From assembly GCA_034521575.1 (NCBI GenBank), contig JAXHMJ010000005.1, positions 248,001-312,000 of the forward strand: DNA of 64,000 nucleotides, in the 5' to 3' direction. The position numbers were made by a program, and so were the translations under genes. This DNA comes from a candidate division KSB1 bacterium. GTDB lineage: Bacteria; Zhuqueibacterota; Zhuqueibacteria; Residuimicrobiales; Krinioviventaceae. Below are positions 20,174 to 29,122 of the stretch, in pieces. The stretch's first letter is position 1, and every line of letters begins with the position of its first letter. Below the pieces are notes generated by a model. The model did not search any database and had not been told where the DNA came from. It saw nothing but the letters and a program-made list of their open reading frames with translations.

Positions 20174-22138
20174 TTATTGTAAGACAAACGTCGTTATACT
20201 TTGCGGTTCCAATGTATATTTGAATAATCCATCTTTAACATCCACCGGATTTCCCTGTTCACAGTTCTTGTTTTCCGATGTTGTATAGGGTGTAAAAGTT
20301 GTTGTTATTATATTATTGTTGAACCTGAACGCATTTTCTTTTTCAGAAGAAGCGGAATTGACAGCAACAATAACCATTTTAGATGATGCCGGGTGCTTAT
20401 AAGCCGTCACATCAACATCCCGCAAAACAGGGGCGAGGTCACCCTCAACCCGAAAAAAGCCGGGATGAATAAACCTGGAAAACTGTGATAAAACATAACC
20501 TTTTTTGGTCACCTCTCCTTTCGCCGGATAATATTCCATGGGATCTTGAGGATTCGCGGCTCTGTTTCCATCACCTATAGGACCGTAATACCTGATCATC
20601 GTCCACCATACATAGGCACTCATATCAGCCTGCATGACATTAGTGATATTATGTGCAAGTTCCATAGCCCAATACATATTATTGCCCGAATTATTTTCAC
20701 CCATCAAATACTCGGTCATCCATACCTCTTTTCCTTTTTCTTTGGCTAGCGGATATTCGAATAAACCGCCGCCGTAAATATGTCCACAGATAATATCTGT
20801 ATTCGCACAGGCAGTCGAATCATTCAGAATGAGATCAGAATATGAGCGACCAAAGTTGGAAACCTCCGGAGACATGACATAGGTCCCTTTTATTGCACCG
20901 GCATAATCGCGCATGAACGTAAACATTTCCTGTGGAGACCAGTTTGTCCAATCCCCCATTTCTGGTTCATTCTGAACAGATAATCCATAAATAGATACGC
21001 CATTTTTTTCCATAAATTTTACAAAAGAATTTAGATGGTCGGCATACTCGGCATATTTATCCAGCTTGATTCGTGTTTCACCGTCTCTGTATTCAGTCAG
21101 ATGGTCCGGGGCGTACCAGGGTGCGGCAATAATTTTTGCTCCCATGTCCTGGGCTTTCCTTGTAGAAGGAATCCATTTGGCCCATAGATTACTATCCGCT
21201 TCAACCGTTATCCTGTAAATCGAAAGTCCGATCTGCCCTACATCCATCCCAAAAGCGCTTTCAATCTCAGAGTCGGTCGCTGTCGGCAAATACCATGGAC
21301 TCGCAGCCCCATATCCTTGAATAATTTGATGGAGGCTATCAAAATCAAATGTTGCCAGGGGTGTATATTCGACATAAAAATTTATAGTCGTATCATTTTG
21401 AATGGTCACAGGCTCCATCTCTTCGGGAACCAGCAAAGGCGAAGTTGCTGGCGTGTTCTCAACCCTGATTGCAAAGGCATTCGCGTCTACCAGATGTGTT
21501 TTCCTCAATGCGGGATGAAAATTTTGCGAGAGAACAACAGAATGACTCCCACTCGGATCCAGGGTCATCTTTTTGACAATCGACCCTTTATCAGATTGAA
21601 TCTTGTAAAAATAAACCCCGTTCGCCACTCGATTGCCAAACTCATCCCGGCCATCCCAGACGATGTGATGTGCGCCGACTTGCTTTGCTCCAGTTACAAA
21701 TCTGCGGACTCTTCTGCCAAGTACATCATAAATTGTGATTGTTACATCAGATTGCACATTTAACTGATACAATATCGCCGTTGAAGAAGAAATGGATTTG
21801 GGATAGTTTTGTGATAACTCGAATGTTTCCGGGATATTCTCGGCTTCCGATACATTCGATATGACGATATCAATCCGGTATCGGCCTGAATTATCTGTTA
21901 AAGCCGATATTTTTTTCGTGGTGTCTGCCATGTCAATAAATGTGACAGAGGCATTGCGTATGGGAATCCGGTTTGAAGATATTTTTCCGTTGATTGTAAT
22001 GGTTTCGCTGTACACCCCGGAAAACAGCAATATCTGAATGAGAATAAAATACTTTACAGGTTGACAGGTTAAAGAGCCATCAGTTGATCCATTTACATTA
22101 AAGGTAACCCGATTTCGCTTGAAAAGCTGAGTGAACAT
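20174..22138 (-). CDS. GH30 glucuronoxylanase-like enzyme with internal sorting-like domain
   Basis: This intact 654-residue protein starts at an ATG preceded by AAAGGA. A long n-region leads into a hydrophobic signal (YFILIQILLFSGVYS). A short carboxypeptidase-regulatory-like repeat (TINGKISSNRIPIRNASV) occupies about 45-100. Next, at about 105-190, is a FlgD/T9SS-type beta-sandwich (ELSQNYPKS; TIYDVLGRRVR; NGVYFYKI), unusually placed before the catalytic domain instead of at the C-terminus. The GH30 barrel spans about 265-654, with acid/base glutamate in SVQNEPEM and nucleophile in WMTEYLMG. The overall fit is to GH30 subfamily 8-type xylanases, which need glucuronic acid side chains, though that specificity is inferred. 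A 28-base gap separates it from CE15, suggesting coupled expression. Confidence 0.83.
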   Translation of the reverse strand: MFTQLFKRNRVTFNVNGSTDGSLTCQPVKYFILIQILLFSGVYSETITINGKISSNRIPIRNASVTFIDMADTTKKISALTDNSGRYRIDIVISNVSEAENIPETFELSQNYPKSISSSTAILYQLNVQSDVTITIYDVLGRRVRRFVTGAKQVGAHHIVWDGRDEFGNRVANGVYFYKIQSDKGSIVKKMTLDPSGSHSVVLSQNFHPALRKTHLVDANAFAIRVENTPATSPLLVPEEMEPVTIQNDTTINFYVEYTPLATFDFDSLHQIIQGYGAASPWYLPTATDSEIESAFGMDVGQIGLSIYRITVEADSNLWAKWIPSTRKAQDMGAKIIAAPWYAPDHLTEYRDGETRIKLDKYAEYADHLNSFVKFMEKNGVSIYGLSVQNEPEMGDWTNWSPQEMFTFMRDYAGAIKGTYVMSPEVSNFGRSYSDLILNDSTACANTDIICGHIYGGGLFEYPLAKEKGKEVWMTEYLMGENNSGNNMYWAMELAHNITNVMQADMSAYVWWTMIRYYGPIGDGNRAANPQDPMEYYPAKGEVTKKGYVLSQFSRFIHPGFFRVEGDLAPVLRDVDVTAYKHPASSKMVIVAVNSASSEKENAFRFNNNIITTTFTPYTTSENKNCEQGNPVDVKDGLFKYTLEPQSITTFVLQ

Positions 22139-22309
22139 GTTAATTCCTTTATCACTTTTAATGCTATCATATTTAAAATTTGTCCTGAAACACTTTCAGC
22201 CTGGATCTTTAGTCGTTTCAGCCTGGTACATTTGCCACAGCAATGAACTCGTATTCAGAATTAAACTTTTCTATATCCTCCACTGAGTGTATAACAATGA
22301 CAGCTAAAC

Positions 22310-23923
22310 CTATTCCTTGTCCAAATTGCTAAAAAGACGCGGTTGCATACGAAACCAGTCAAAATCCACATAACCGCCGGGCTGTATTTTTGGAAAATGA
22401 AACAGACAGAATTTATTCCCGGTAAACACCGATAAATTGAACTGCATGTGCAGCACATTGCCAATTTGCGTAAACGTCTTATTATCCAGACTGTAATAAA
22501 ATCTTGCCGTACCGGTGCCAGGAACTGTATCGCCGCCGTAATACAGAGCGGCGCCTGACCCGTGAACCGGTTCAGTTCTCAGGTAAATACAGGACGTTTC
22601 AATCGGTACGGATTCAACGAGTTTGCCGTTATTAACCATCACCGCCGAATGCCGTCCGTCTTGTTTGTAAATTCCGACATAGGCATAAGGATTTTGGAAT
22701 ACCGCCAATCCGGCCATATCACCGTCCATCATATGCTCAAAATTCATTTTGACCGTCCCCACAGTAGCAACCGAATCGGAATACCAGGCAAACATCCTCT
22801 GGGTAAGCGTATTTCTCGCCACAGGCAGACTATCGGCAACTCTTACCGTTTCGAGACGCAAATGACCGGGATGTTCCGTCAACGACCATTTTGTCGAATC
22901 CGGGTTGTGGTTCCAGCCCCACTGCAGGCCCAGCTCAGAATTATCAAATTCATCCGAGGTGGGCAATGTGGTGGCCGGGTATTCGCGACCGACGTCCGGC
23001 TTTCGGCAGGTCACCACTGCTTTGCCGTCCACACCGACCATCGGCCATCCCTCCTCCCAGGTAACCGGCTGCAGCGACGGGAAACGTCCAAACGGGCCGC
23101 TATCGGCAAACAGCATCGTCCACCATTCGCCGGTCTGCGTCTGCACCAGGGCGCCCTGATGTATGCCGTAATTCGGGCCGTGCGTGGTATCGCGAATCAC
23201 CACTTTTTGTTCATAGGGCCCGTAGATATCCTGTGAGCGCAACGCAACCTGAAATCCGTCCAGTCCCCCATAGGTACAGTAGAGATAATAATAGCCGTTG
23301 ATTTTATACACATGCGCACCCTCCAAACCCTTTCGTATATCACCGCTATACACCAGTACATCTTTGTCTTTGGCAACAAAATTCGAATCAATTTCGGTGA
23401 TATAAATATCATTATAACCATGCGCCACATAGATTTTACCGTCATCATCAAAAAACAAACCGGGATCATAGAATCCCCGTGGCAATTTCCGGATTGCCCA
23501 GGGACCCTCAGCCCGGTCTGCCGTGCATACAAATCCGCCTTCATCCAAAGTGATGAACAGCAAATAGAATTTGCCCTGGTGATAGCGCAGACTCGTCGCC
23601 CACTGACCATGGCCGTATCGATTGCAGCCGTCCAGATTGTAACAGGGACTGTAATCAAAACGCTGAACGGCATGACTGCAGTATTCCCAGTTGACCAGAT
23701 CCTGCGATTTGAGCACGGTTACACCCGGGAAAATAAACATAGTCGTTGATACAAAGTAATAGGTATCATCCACACGGATCACATCCGGATCCGGGAAATC
23801 CGCTGGGATGACGGGATTGGTATAGGTTCCGTCGCCGTTGTCGCTGTGTGTTTTGTATGCCGGTTCATGTGCACAGCTGAACATCAAAATCAGCAGCATG
23901 AGAACCACAAATTTTGATGTCAT
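22310..23923 (-). CDS. GH43 (subfamily 12-like) lipoprotein, beta-xylosidase/alpha-L-arabinofuranosidase
   Basis: This 537-residue lipoprotein has the lipobox LMFSC after a hydrophobic signal (VVLMLLILMFSCAHEP), so it is probably anchored in a membrane. The GH43 propeller covers about 30-320, with the base aspartate in PADFPDPDVIRVDD and the acid glutamate in GLEGAHVYKI. A C-terminal concanavalin-like beta-sandwich (about 340-530; EFDNSELGLQWGWNHNP) is the accessory domain typical of subfamily 12 and related xylosidases. It is the first gene after the strong terminator at 24126-24157, so it likely opens a new transcription unit that continues into GH30 and CE15. The ATG has GGAGTAGATC upstream. 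It is the only lipoprotein among the glycoside hydrolases here. Confidence 0.86.
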   Translation of the reverse strand: MTSKFVVLMLLILMFSCAHEPAYKTHSDNGDGTYTNPVIPADFPDPDVIRVDDTYYFVSTTMFIFPGVTVLKSQDLVNWEYCSHAVQRFDYSPCYNLDGCNRYGHGQWATSLRYHQGKFYLLFITLDEGGFVCTADRAEGPWAIRKLPRGFYDPGLFFDDDGKIYVAHGYNDIYITEIDSNFVAKDKDVLVYSGDIRKGLEGAHVYKINGYYYLYCTYGGLDGFQVALRSQDIYGPYEQKVVIRDTTHGPNYGIHQGALVQTQTGEWWTMLFADSGPFGRFPSLQPVTWEEGWPMVGVDGKAVVTCRKPDVGREYPATTLPTSDEFDNSELGLQWGWNHNPDSTKWSLTEHPGHLRLETVRVADSLPVARNTLTQRMFAWYSDSVATVGTVKMNFEHMMDGDMAGLAVFQNPYAYVGIYKQDGRHSAVMVNNGKLVESVPIETSCIYLRTEPVHGSGAALYYGGDTVPGTGTARFYYSLDNKTFTQIGNVLHMQFNLSVFTGNKFCLFHFPKIQPGGYVDFDWFRMQPRLFSNLDKE

Positions 23924-24125
23924 GATCTACTCCACTGCAAAATATCCTCTGCACGTTTCATGATCGTCTCCTCTCAATCTATAATCCCCGATAAAACGAG
24001 TACAACGGGAAAAATGATCATATTCAAATTTTTAATTTGATAAGCAGAGATTTTTATATACGTTTCAAGCCATTTGATTCAAGCTGATAAAAAAAGTGCT
24101 TTGAAATAAAAGTGTTAAAAATTTA

Positions 24126-24157
24126 TCGGGACAGCAGACTAGAATCTGCTGTCCCGA
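24126..24157 (-). terminator. Rho-independent terminator after the DUF362 gene
   Basis: A perfect 13-bp inverted repeat (24126-24138 with 24145-24157) surrounds a six-base loop. Read on the minus strand the GC-rich stem is followed by ATAAATTTTTAAC. It begins 24 bases past the stop of the DUF362 gene and separates two blocks of the minus-strand cluster. Confidence 0.8.
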
Positions 24158-24181
24158 ATATTACGAGTCCTTGCTAATGTT

Positions 24182-26989
24182 TTATTTTATCAAGGTACAT
24201 TTTTTAACCGCACTGTAGAGTCCGGCTGTCATTTTGTAAAAATAAACACCGGACGCGAGCCCGGATGCATCCCAGTTGATGGAATGAGTTCCGGCGTTCT
24301 GCGTTTCATCCACCAGCGTTGCAACTTTACGGCCCGTCATATCATAAACCGCAATGTGCACCTGCGAGCTTTTCGGCAAAGTGTATTGTATTTGTGTCAC
24401 CGGATTGAAGGGATTGGGATAATTCTGGATCAAACTGTAATCCGATATGATATGTTGACTGTTTCTATCCGCGACAGCAACGGTCTGCGCTGTATCGACC
24501 AGCATGATGGTTCCAAAATGATCCGCATTGATCCAGTGGTTGTTCGAATCCTGATGGGCAACCGTCACCGACCCGAAAAAATGATCCCGGGTTTTGGGAG
24601 ACTCGTCCGGATCATCATTGTCGCAATAGGCCATGGAAAATCCGATCATTTTATTTTCAGTCAGATTGACCCGCGACGCTTCCGGCTGATCAATATCGAA
24701 ATCATCGCTGTACATCTTTAGTGAAAATTCATAAATGTTTTTATGACTGTACTGTTTCACAGCAAATTCGGGGAAATGATCCGAGTAATTTACAGTTTGA
24801 TTCCATTCATACTGATCCATCGCAACCAATTCGTGTGTCGTGTTTCCATCACCCGGGAAATTCACATTCATATGATAGGCAAACGCATTTTCCGAATTCT
24901 GAGCGCCCTGGCCCTGTTGATGCAGTCCGCCGGAATAGTCTTCATCCACAAACAGTTCCAGAACATCATATTTGTAATAGCCGCCGTCTCCGACCTCATA
25001 TCCATCCACAAGGACATCGTCTTTAATGTCCACCAAAAAATAAACCCGGTTGCTGTCGCTGTTCCAGATACATTTATACCGGCCGTTAAAATCATCGGAC
25101 AGCACAAAGGCATCATAGGGCATCCAGGTTTGTCCGATTTCCTGCCAGTCTGTTTGCCGCCAGCATGCATCGTCAGCATTGCCGTCGATGACAGGCACAT
25201 CCGTCACATGATGAACAAGTACCGTATCATCCTGGGTATCATTGCTGGCATCCCGGGTTACCAGCTCGATCCCCGAATCCAGTCCCGATATCTCTGAATA
25301 CTGTTTATCAACCGGGTTATTCCAGTGCTCATGAACACCCAGAGACGAAATGGGAGTGCCGTCATTTTCCGGATCAGATATTAAACCTTCCGGCCAGTTG
25401 GCTGAATCCGCCGCCTGGTGTAAATAATCATCCGCGCCCTGCATTTGCGCATAGCTCAGGTCCGGATGCCGTTCCCGGGTATACTCGTTTCTGAGAAAAT
25501 CATATCCCACCGATTCAATGGCCACCTGATCCTGGGAAATAAAAATAGAGGAACTCCAGTCATGATTAAAAGGCGCGGTTTTCCATTTGGAGGGCTGAAT
25601 GACTTCATGTCCTGCGGACCACAAAGCATCCATCAGATAAATCAAAGCCTTTTTTCGGATAAATTCCCATCCCATCAGATCAACCTGAACCCGGTACATG
25701 CCATAATCATAGCGTTCGTTTTCAGGTATTCTGCCGGGTTCATCAGGACACACCAGCCCCATATGCAGATGTTTCGCTCCATCCCGGGTATGCGATCCAA
25801 AATGATTTTTCGCAAACATGGTTACACCGGCTCGCCGATGTCCCTTGAGTGTGGGCACATTGATTAAATACTCACAGTCCTCAAAAATCTTGTAAAAATA
25901 ATCCTGATAAACCGGATCACCATCCCCCATATTCGTCCAGGTTCCGGTTCTGAGCACCGATCCGCGGTCCGAATAATAAATAGCAGAATCTCCTGTTTCA
26001 ACGGTCTCCCGTCCGGCATCGGTTCGATGATGATCCAGAACATGAATATCCGGAAACTCGGGTAGCCAAAGATCCAAATCCGCCTTGTACAGGTGTTTCA
26101 TGGGATCCCCCACATAGATATTCGCCTGATCAATACCAACCTCATTGACCAAATGCCGCAGCAAAGATAAAATCAGCTGAGGAGATGTTTCCGAGGTTCC
26201 AAAGTACGTATTCTGTCCCCGCGTAAAATCATCTGAAATATTTGCGTTCCAGCCGCCCATGCCCCAGGCGCTGGTTCGATTCACTTTGATAAATATTTTT
26301 TCATCCTGATCAAATTGATATCCAATGTCACCTTTGCCTCTTTTTGCATTATTGATTTTGAATATCTTGTCCCAGGCTCTGACAATATCGGTCTCTCCGG
26401 TTATTTCTTTTACCGCTTTTGACAGCATATCATCGACCACCCCCTGATCATTATGCTCAGGCTTGAACCAGCCGTCGCCATCACAAATGGCTTGATTGGT
26501 GAGTTCCTCATTGGTTGCATCGGCATTGTGTATCCATACCACGCGTCCGGGATAATAGCCTTGCGCATTTCCCATGGGAATGTTGGGTTGCTGCTGGATG
26601 GTGATGTACTCGGCATAACCGGGCTGACTTGTGCTTGACACCATGACACCCAACCCGATAAAGAAAACTATGGACAGAAAGGATATTAATACTATGCTTG
26701 TTTTTTCTTTATGGAACAATGATTTTATTTTATGAAATGATAAAACAGACGTTAAAAGACCGCCGAGAAAAACAAACAATGAACCGGAGATCGGAATAGC
26801 AACTTTCATACAGGGATAACTCAATCGGCTGGGTTTTGGAATTAACCGAATCAAAACCCATAATGTTGCCAGGACTCCCCAGAGGGGGAAACCCAGGTAA
26901 TAATACCAGTTCTTTTTAAATTTTAAACCTTTAATTTTCCCGGTTCTATCGCAGGTTCTGAAAAATTTTTGTTTCCATCCTGAATCCAT
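24182..26989 (-). CDS. Membrane-segment DUF362 protein with CBM9-like domain and T9SS tail
   Basis: This intact 935-residue protein starts at an ATG after AAGGAG. Three hydrophobic segments lie at about 28-50, 62-85 and 93-118. A DUF362-type domain (about 200-520) shows IKVNRTSAWGMGG, YLINVPTLKGHRRAG and FAKNHFGSH. A CBM9-like sugar-binding domain (about 598-800; VPVIDGNADDACW, then DDVLVDGYEVGDGGYYKYDVLELFVDE in two adjacent stretches) follows, and a T9SS domain (QNYPNPFNP; GVYFYKMTAG) ends the chain. DUF362 proteins have no firmly established activity. Several transmembrane helices before a sorting tail is unusual, because T9SS cargo normally carries one cleavable signal. The third segment (VMVSSTSQPGYA) might act as that signal. 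The CBM9-like part suggests contact with plant polysaccharide, but the function is unknown to me. Confidence 0.72.
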   Translation of the reverse strand: MDSGWKQKFFRTCDRTGKIKGLKFKKNWYYYLGFPLWGVLATLWVLIRLIPKPSRLSYPCMKVAIPISGSLFVFLGGLLTSVLSFHKIKSLFHKEKTSIVLISFLSIVFFIGLGVMVSSTSQPGYAEYITIQQQPNIPMGNAQGYYPGRVVWIHNADATNEELTNQAICDGDGWFKPEHNDQGVVDDMLSKAVKEITGETDIVRAWDKIFKINNAKRGKGDIGYQFDQDEKIFIKVNRTSAWGMGGWNANISDDFTRGQNTYFGTSETSPQLILSLLRHLVNEVGIDQANIYVGDPMKHLYKADLDLWLPEFPDIHVLDHHRTDAGRETVETGDSAIYYSDRGSVLRTGTWTNMGDGDPVYQDYFYKIFEDCEYLINVPTLKGHRRAGVTMFAKNHFGSHTRDGAKHLHMGLVCPDEPGRIPENERYDYGMYRVQVDLMGWEFIRKKALIYLMDALWSAGHEVIQPSKWKTAPFNHDWSSSIFISQDQVAIESVGYDFLRNEYTRERHPDLSYAQMQGADDYLHQAADSANWPEGLISDPENDGTPISSLGVHEHWNNPVDKQYSEISGLDSGIELVTRDASNDTQDDTVLVHHVTDVPVIDGNADDACWRQTDWQEIGQTWMPYDAFVLSDDFNGRYKCIWNSDSNRVYFLVDIKDDVLVDGYEVGDGGYYKYDVLELFVDEDYSGGLHQQGQGAQNSENAFAYHMNVNFPGDGNTTHELVAMDQYEWNQTVNYSDHFPEFAVKQYSHKNIYEFSLKMYSDDFDIDQPEASRVNLTENKMIGFSMAYCDNDDPDESPKTRDHFFGSVTVAHQDSNNHWINADHFGTIMLVDTAQTVAVADRNSQHIISDYSLIQNYPNPFNPVTQIQYTLPKSSQVHIAVYDMTGRKVATLVDETQNAGTHSINWDASGLASGVYFYKMTAGLYSAVKKCTLIK

Positions 26990-27076
26990 GTTCTCTCCTT
27001 TTTTTTAATAGAATGATATCCAATTGTAAACCAGCATTCTGGTCCTTCAAAACTTTTTAACAAAGGGGCGAAAAGG

Positions 27077-29107
27077 TTATTTTATCAACATTAGTTTTTT
27101 AACATGAGTAAAATCGTTGGTTTTTAGTTTATAAAAATAAATTCCGGTGGCCAGATTTGAAGCATCAAATGTAACCGTATGATAGTCCGCTGAAAATGGG
27201 CCATCAGCCAGGGTCGCCACAGTCCTGCCGGTGACATCATAGAGGACAAGCTTGACATCACTTTGTTCTGGTAATTCAAATTCAATATGCGTTGTCGGAT
27301 TAAACGGATTCGGATAATTCTGGCCCAATTGATATCCGGCTGGATTCTTTAATGAACCGTCCACACCGGTCGGATTGCATAGATTTTCAGCGTCCCGGCC
27401 CATTCCGGTCGGAGCAAGCGCAGAATTGGAAATGCATAGTTTATCAAGCCTGGCTCCGTCTTCGCGATAAGCGATCGTCAGGATATGTTGCCCCGCGGTC
27501 AATGAATAATCACCTGTTTTTTTCCATTCCCATCCGTTGGTCACCAGTCCGTTATACATCTGAAACGCCGCACTATTCATTCGTACCCAGAATGAATCAT
27601 CATCAAAAGTGGGACAATACACCCGGGCATAAACTGAAAATGTATCCGTGCTATCAACTGAAAAGGAGATAGAAAGGGTACTTGTATCACGGTCCGGCGC
27701 CTGGTCCAGGCTTTCCATACCCGCCTGCGCTGTGACATAGGTTCCATTGGACGCCTGATCATCCTGAACAATCTCCCATTCTTCTCCCACATTTCCGCAT
27801 TCAGGCTCAAAATACCAGGACCGGCTCTTATCAGTAAAACTCACGGTGTCATCGCCTGTAAACAAGGCTAGATCAACCGCCTCCGCCATCATCCGGTGAC
27901 CGGTTTCATTGGGATGCAGATGATCGCCGGTATCCGCCTCGGGCTTGAGCCTCAACGTATCCGCCGGATTGCGCAGGGCTTTGTCCAGATCAATCACGGC
28001 ATCGAATGCGCCGCTGTTCCGGATCCATTCATTCACGCTCTGCCGTGCAGCTTCATGCGCCTCGCTGTAATAAAAGGAATCCTTCATCGGCAGCAGAGTG
28101 GCGCCGTAGGCAAAAATGCCGTTGGCGTGGGCCTGGTAGATCATCTGCTGATATGCCTCAATGAGTTCATGGCCTACATCCGCCCCCTGAGATCCACCGA
28201 TATCATTAATGCCCTCAAAAATGATCACCCATTTTATACCATTCTGATTGATCACATCACGCTGAAAGCGGCTCAATGCGGTCGGTCCCAATCCGCCGCG
28301 CAGCACGGCATTGCCGCCGATTCCCGCGTTCAAGACGGCAACATGTTCGGTGGCCGGATTTTCCTGCAGGCGTCGGGCCAGCTCATCCGGCCAGCGGTTC
28401 TGTTTGTTGGTGCCGGAACCGCGGCCGTCGGTAATCGAATTTCCAAGTATGGCCACAGCATAGGACGTATCGGGTGCCAGCACGTCAAGGGTATTGATCA
28501 CATACCAGTGATCGGTCTCGACAGAGCCTTCAAAATCAGGCTCGCTCACATGATTACCGGTGAGAATATAGGAAGTGGTTCTTGAACCAGGATGACCGGT
28601 CACATCCGGCGACGTTTCGCCGAAAAATATGGTAATGGTCACATTGCTCAACGGCTGCAATGCGAACCGGAACGGATCTGAGGTCACGGCAGCGCCCGGC
28701 TCCATGGTGACCTCCGGAGCGCCGCCAAACGTCAAAGCCTGATTCGTGCTCGTATCAATGGCGCTGCCACCTGCAGATACCGCAAGGTGCACCGATTTCA
28801 GGGTCACCGGACTGGCGCTGAATTCATTGGAAAAGCGCATCTGCAGACTGTCTCCGCCGATAGAAACATGCACCACCTGGCGCAAAGTGTTATGACTCAA
28901 ACCGGGGGACGGCGGATTGTTGCGCTGTTCCACCAGCTGCGGGGAGGTGGTCCAGGTTCCCACCCATTTTACAGAATCAATGGATTGGGCAAAAGAACAG
29001 GAAATAAAACCAAAGGTTAAAAAGACAAGACAAAATATTATAAATATCTTGAAAAATTCCAGAGACCCACAAATCGATTTAGAATAAGGACTGATGTTCT
29101 GTTTCAT
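27077..29107 (-). CDS. SGNH/GDSL-type esterase with CBM-like module and T9SS tail
   Basis: This is an intact 676-residue secreted protein. After a signal peptide ending near SCSFAQ comes a beta-domain (VKWVGTWTTSPQLVE ... MRFSNEFSASPV) and an SGNH hydrolase core. The core has block I serine in ILGNSITDGRG (about residue 220), glycine in AGIGGN, asparagine in EGINDIGG, and the Asp/His pair in DHLHPNE. Such two-part enzymes are commonly carbohydrate acetylesterases. Here O-acetyl groups on xylan are the likely target, by inference from context. The shared CBM-like module lies at about 430-590 (YFEPECGNVG; DDDSFWVRM; NGWEWKK; YREDGARLDK) and a T9SS domain at 595-676 (QNYPNPFNP). It is followed by the DUF362 gene and preceded by GH3, all on the same strand. 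Confidence 0.85.
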   Translation of the reverse strand: MKQNISPYSKSICGSLEFFKIFIIFCLVFLTFGFISCSFAQSIDSVKWVGTWTTSPQLVEQRNNPPSPGLSHNTLRQVVHVSIGGDSLQMRFSNEFSASPVTLKSVHLAVSAGGSAIDTSTNQALTFGGAPEVTMEPGAAVTSDPFRFALQPLSNVTITIFFGETSPDVTGHPGSRTTSYILTGNHVSEPDFEGSVETDHWYVINTLDVLAPDTSYAVAILGNSITDGRGSGTNKQNRWPDELARRLQENPATEHVAVLNAGIGGNAVLRGGLGPTALSRFQRDVINQNGIKWVIIFEGINDIGGSQGADVGHELIEAYQQMIYQAHANGIFAYGATLLPMKDSFYYSEAHEAARQSVNEWIRNSGAFDAVIDLDKALRNPADTLRLKPEADTGDHLHPNETGHRMMAEAVDLALFTGDDTVSFTDKSRSWYFEPECGNVGEEWEIVQDDQASNGTYVTAQAGMESLDQAPDRDTSTLSISFSVDSTDTFSVYARVYCPTFDDDSFWVRMNSAAFQMYNGLVTNGWEWKKTGDYSLTAGQHILTIAYREDGARLDKLCISNSALAPTGMGRDAENLCNPTGVDGSLKNPAGYQLGQNYPNPFNPTTHIEFELPEQSDVKLVLYDVTGRTVATLADGPFSADYHTVTFDASNLATGIYFYKLKTNDFTHVKKLMLIK

Positions 29108-29122
29108 TGGGACCGGCTCCTG

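Noticed and set aside
22562-23236. Long antisense frame (224 codons) opposite the GH43 lipoprotein gene
   Set aside because: It is a mirror of a well-supported gene and shows no protein features of its own. The same holds for other antisense frames over GH27, CE1 and SGNH.
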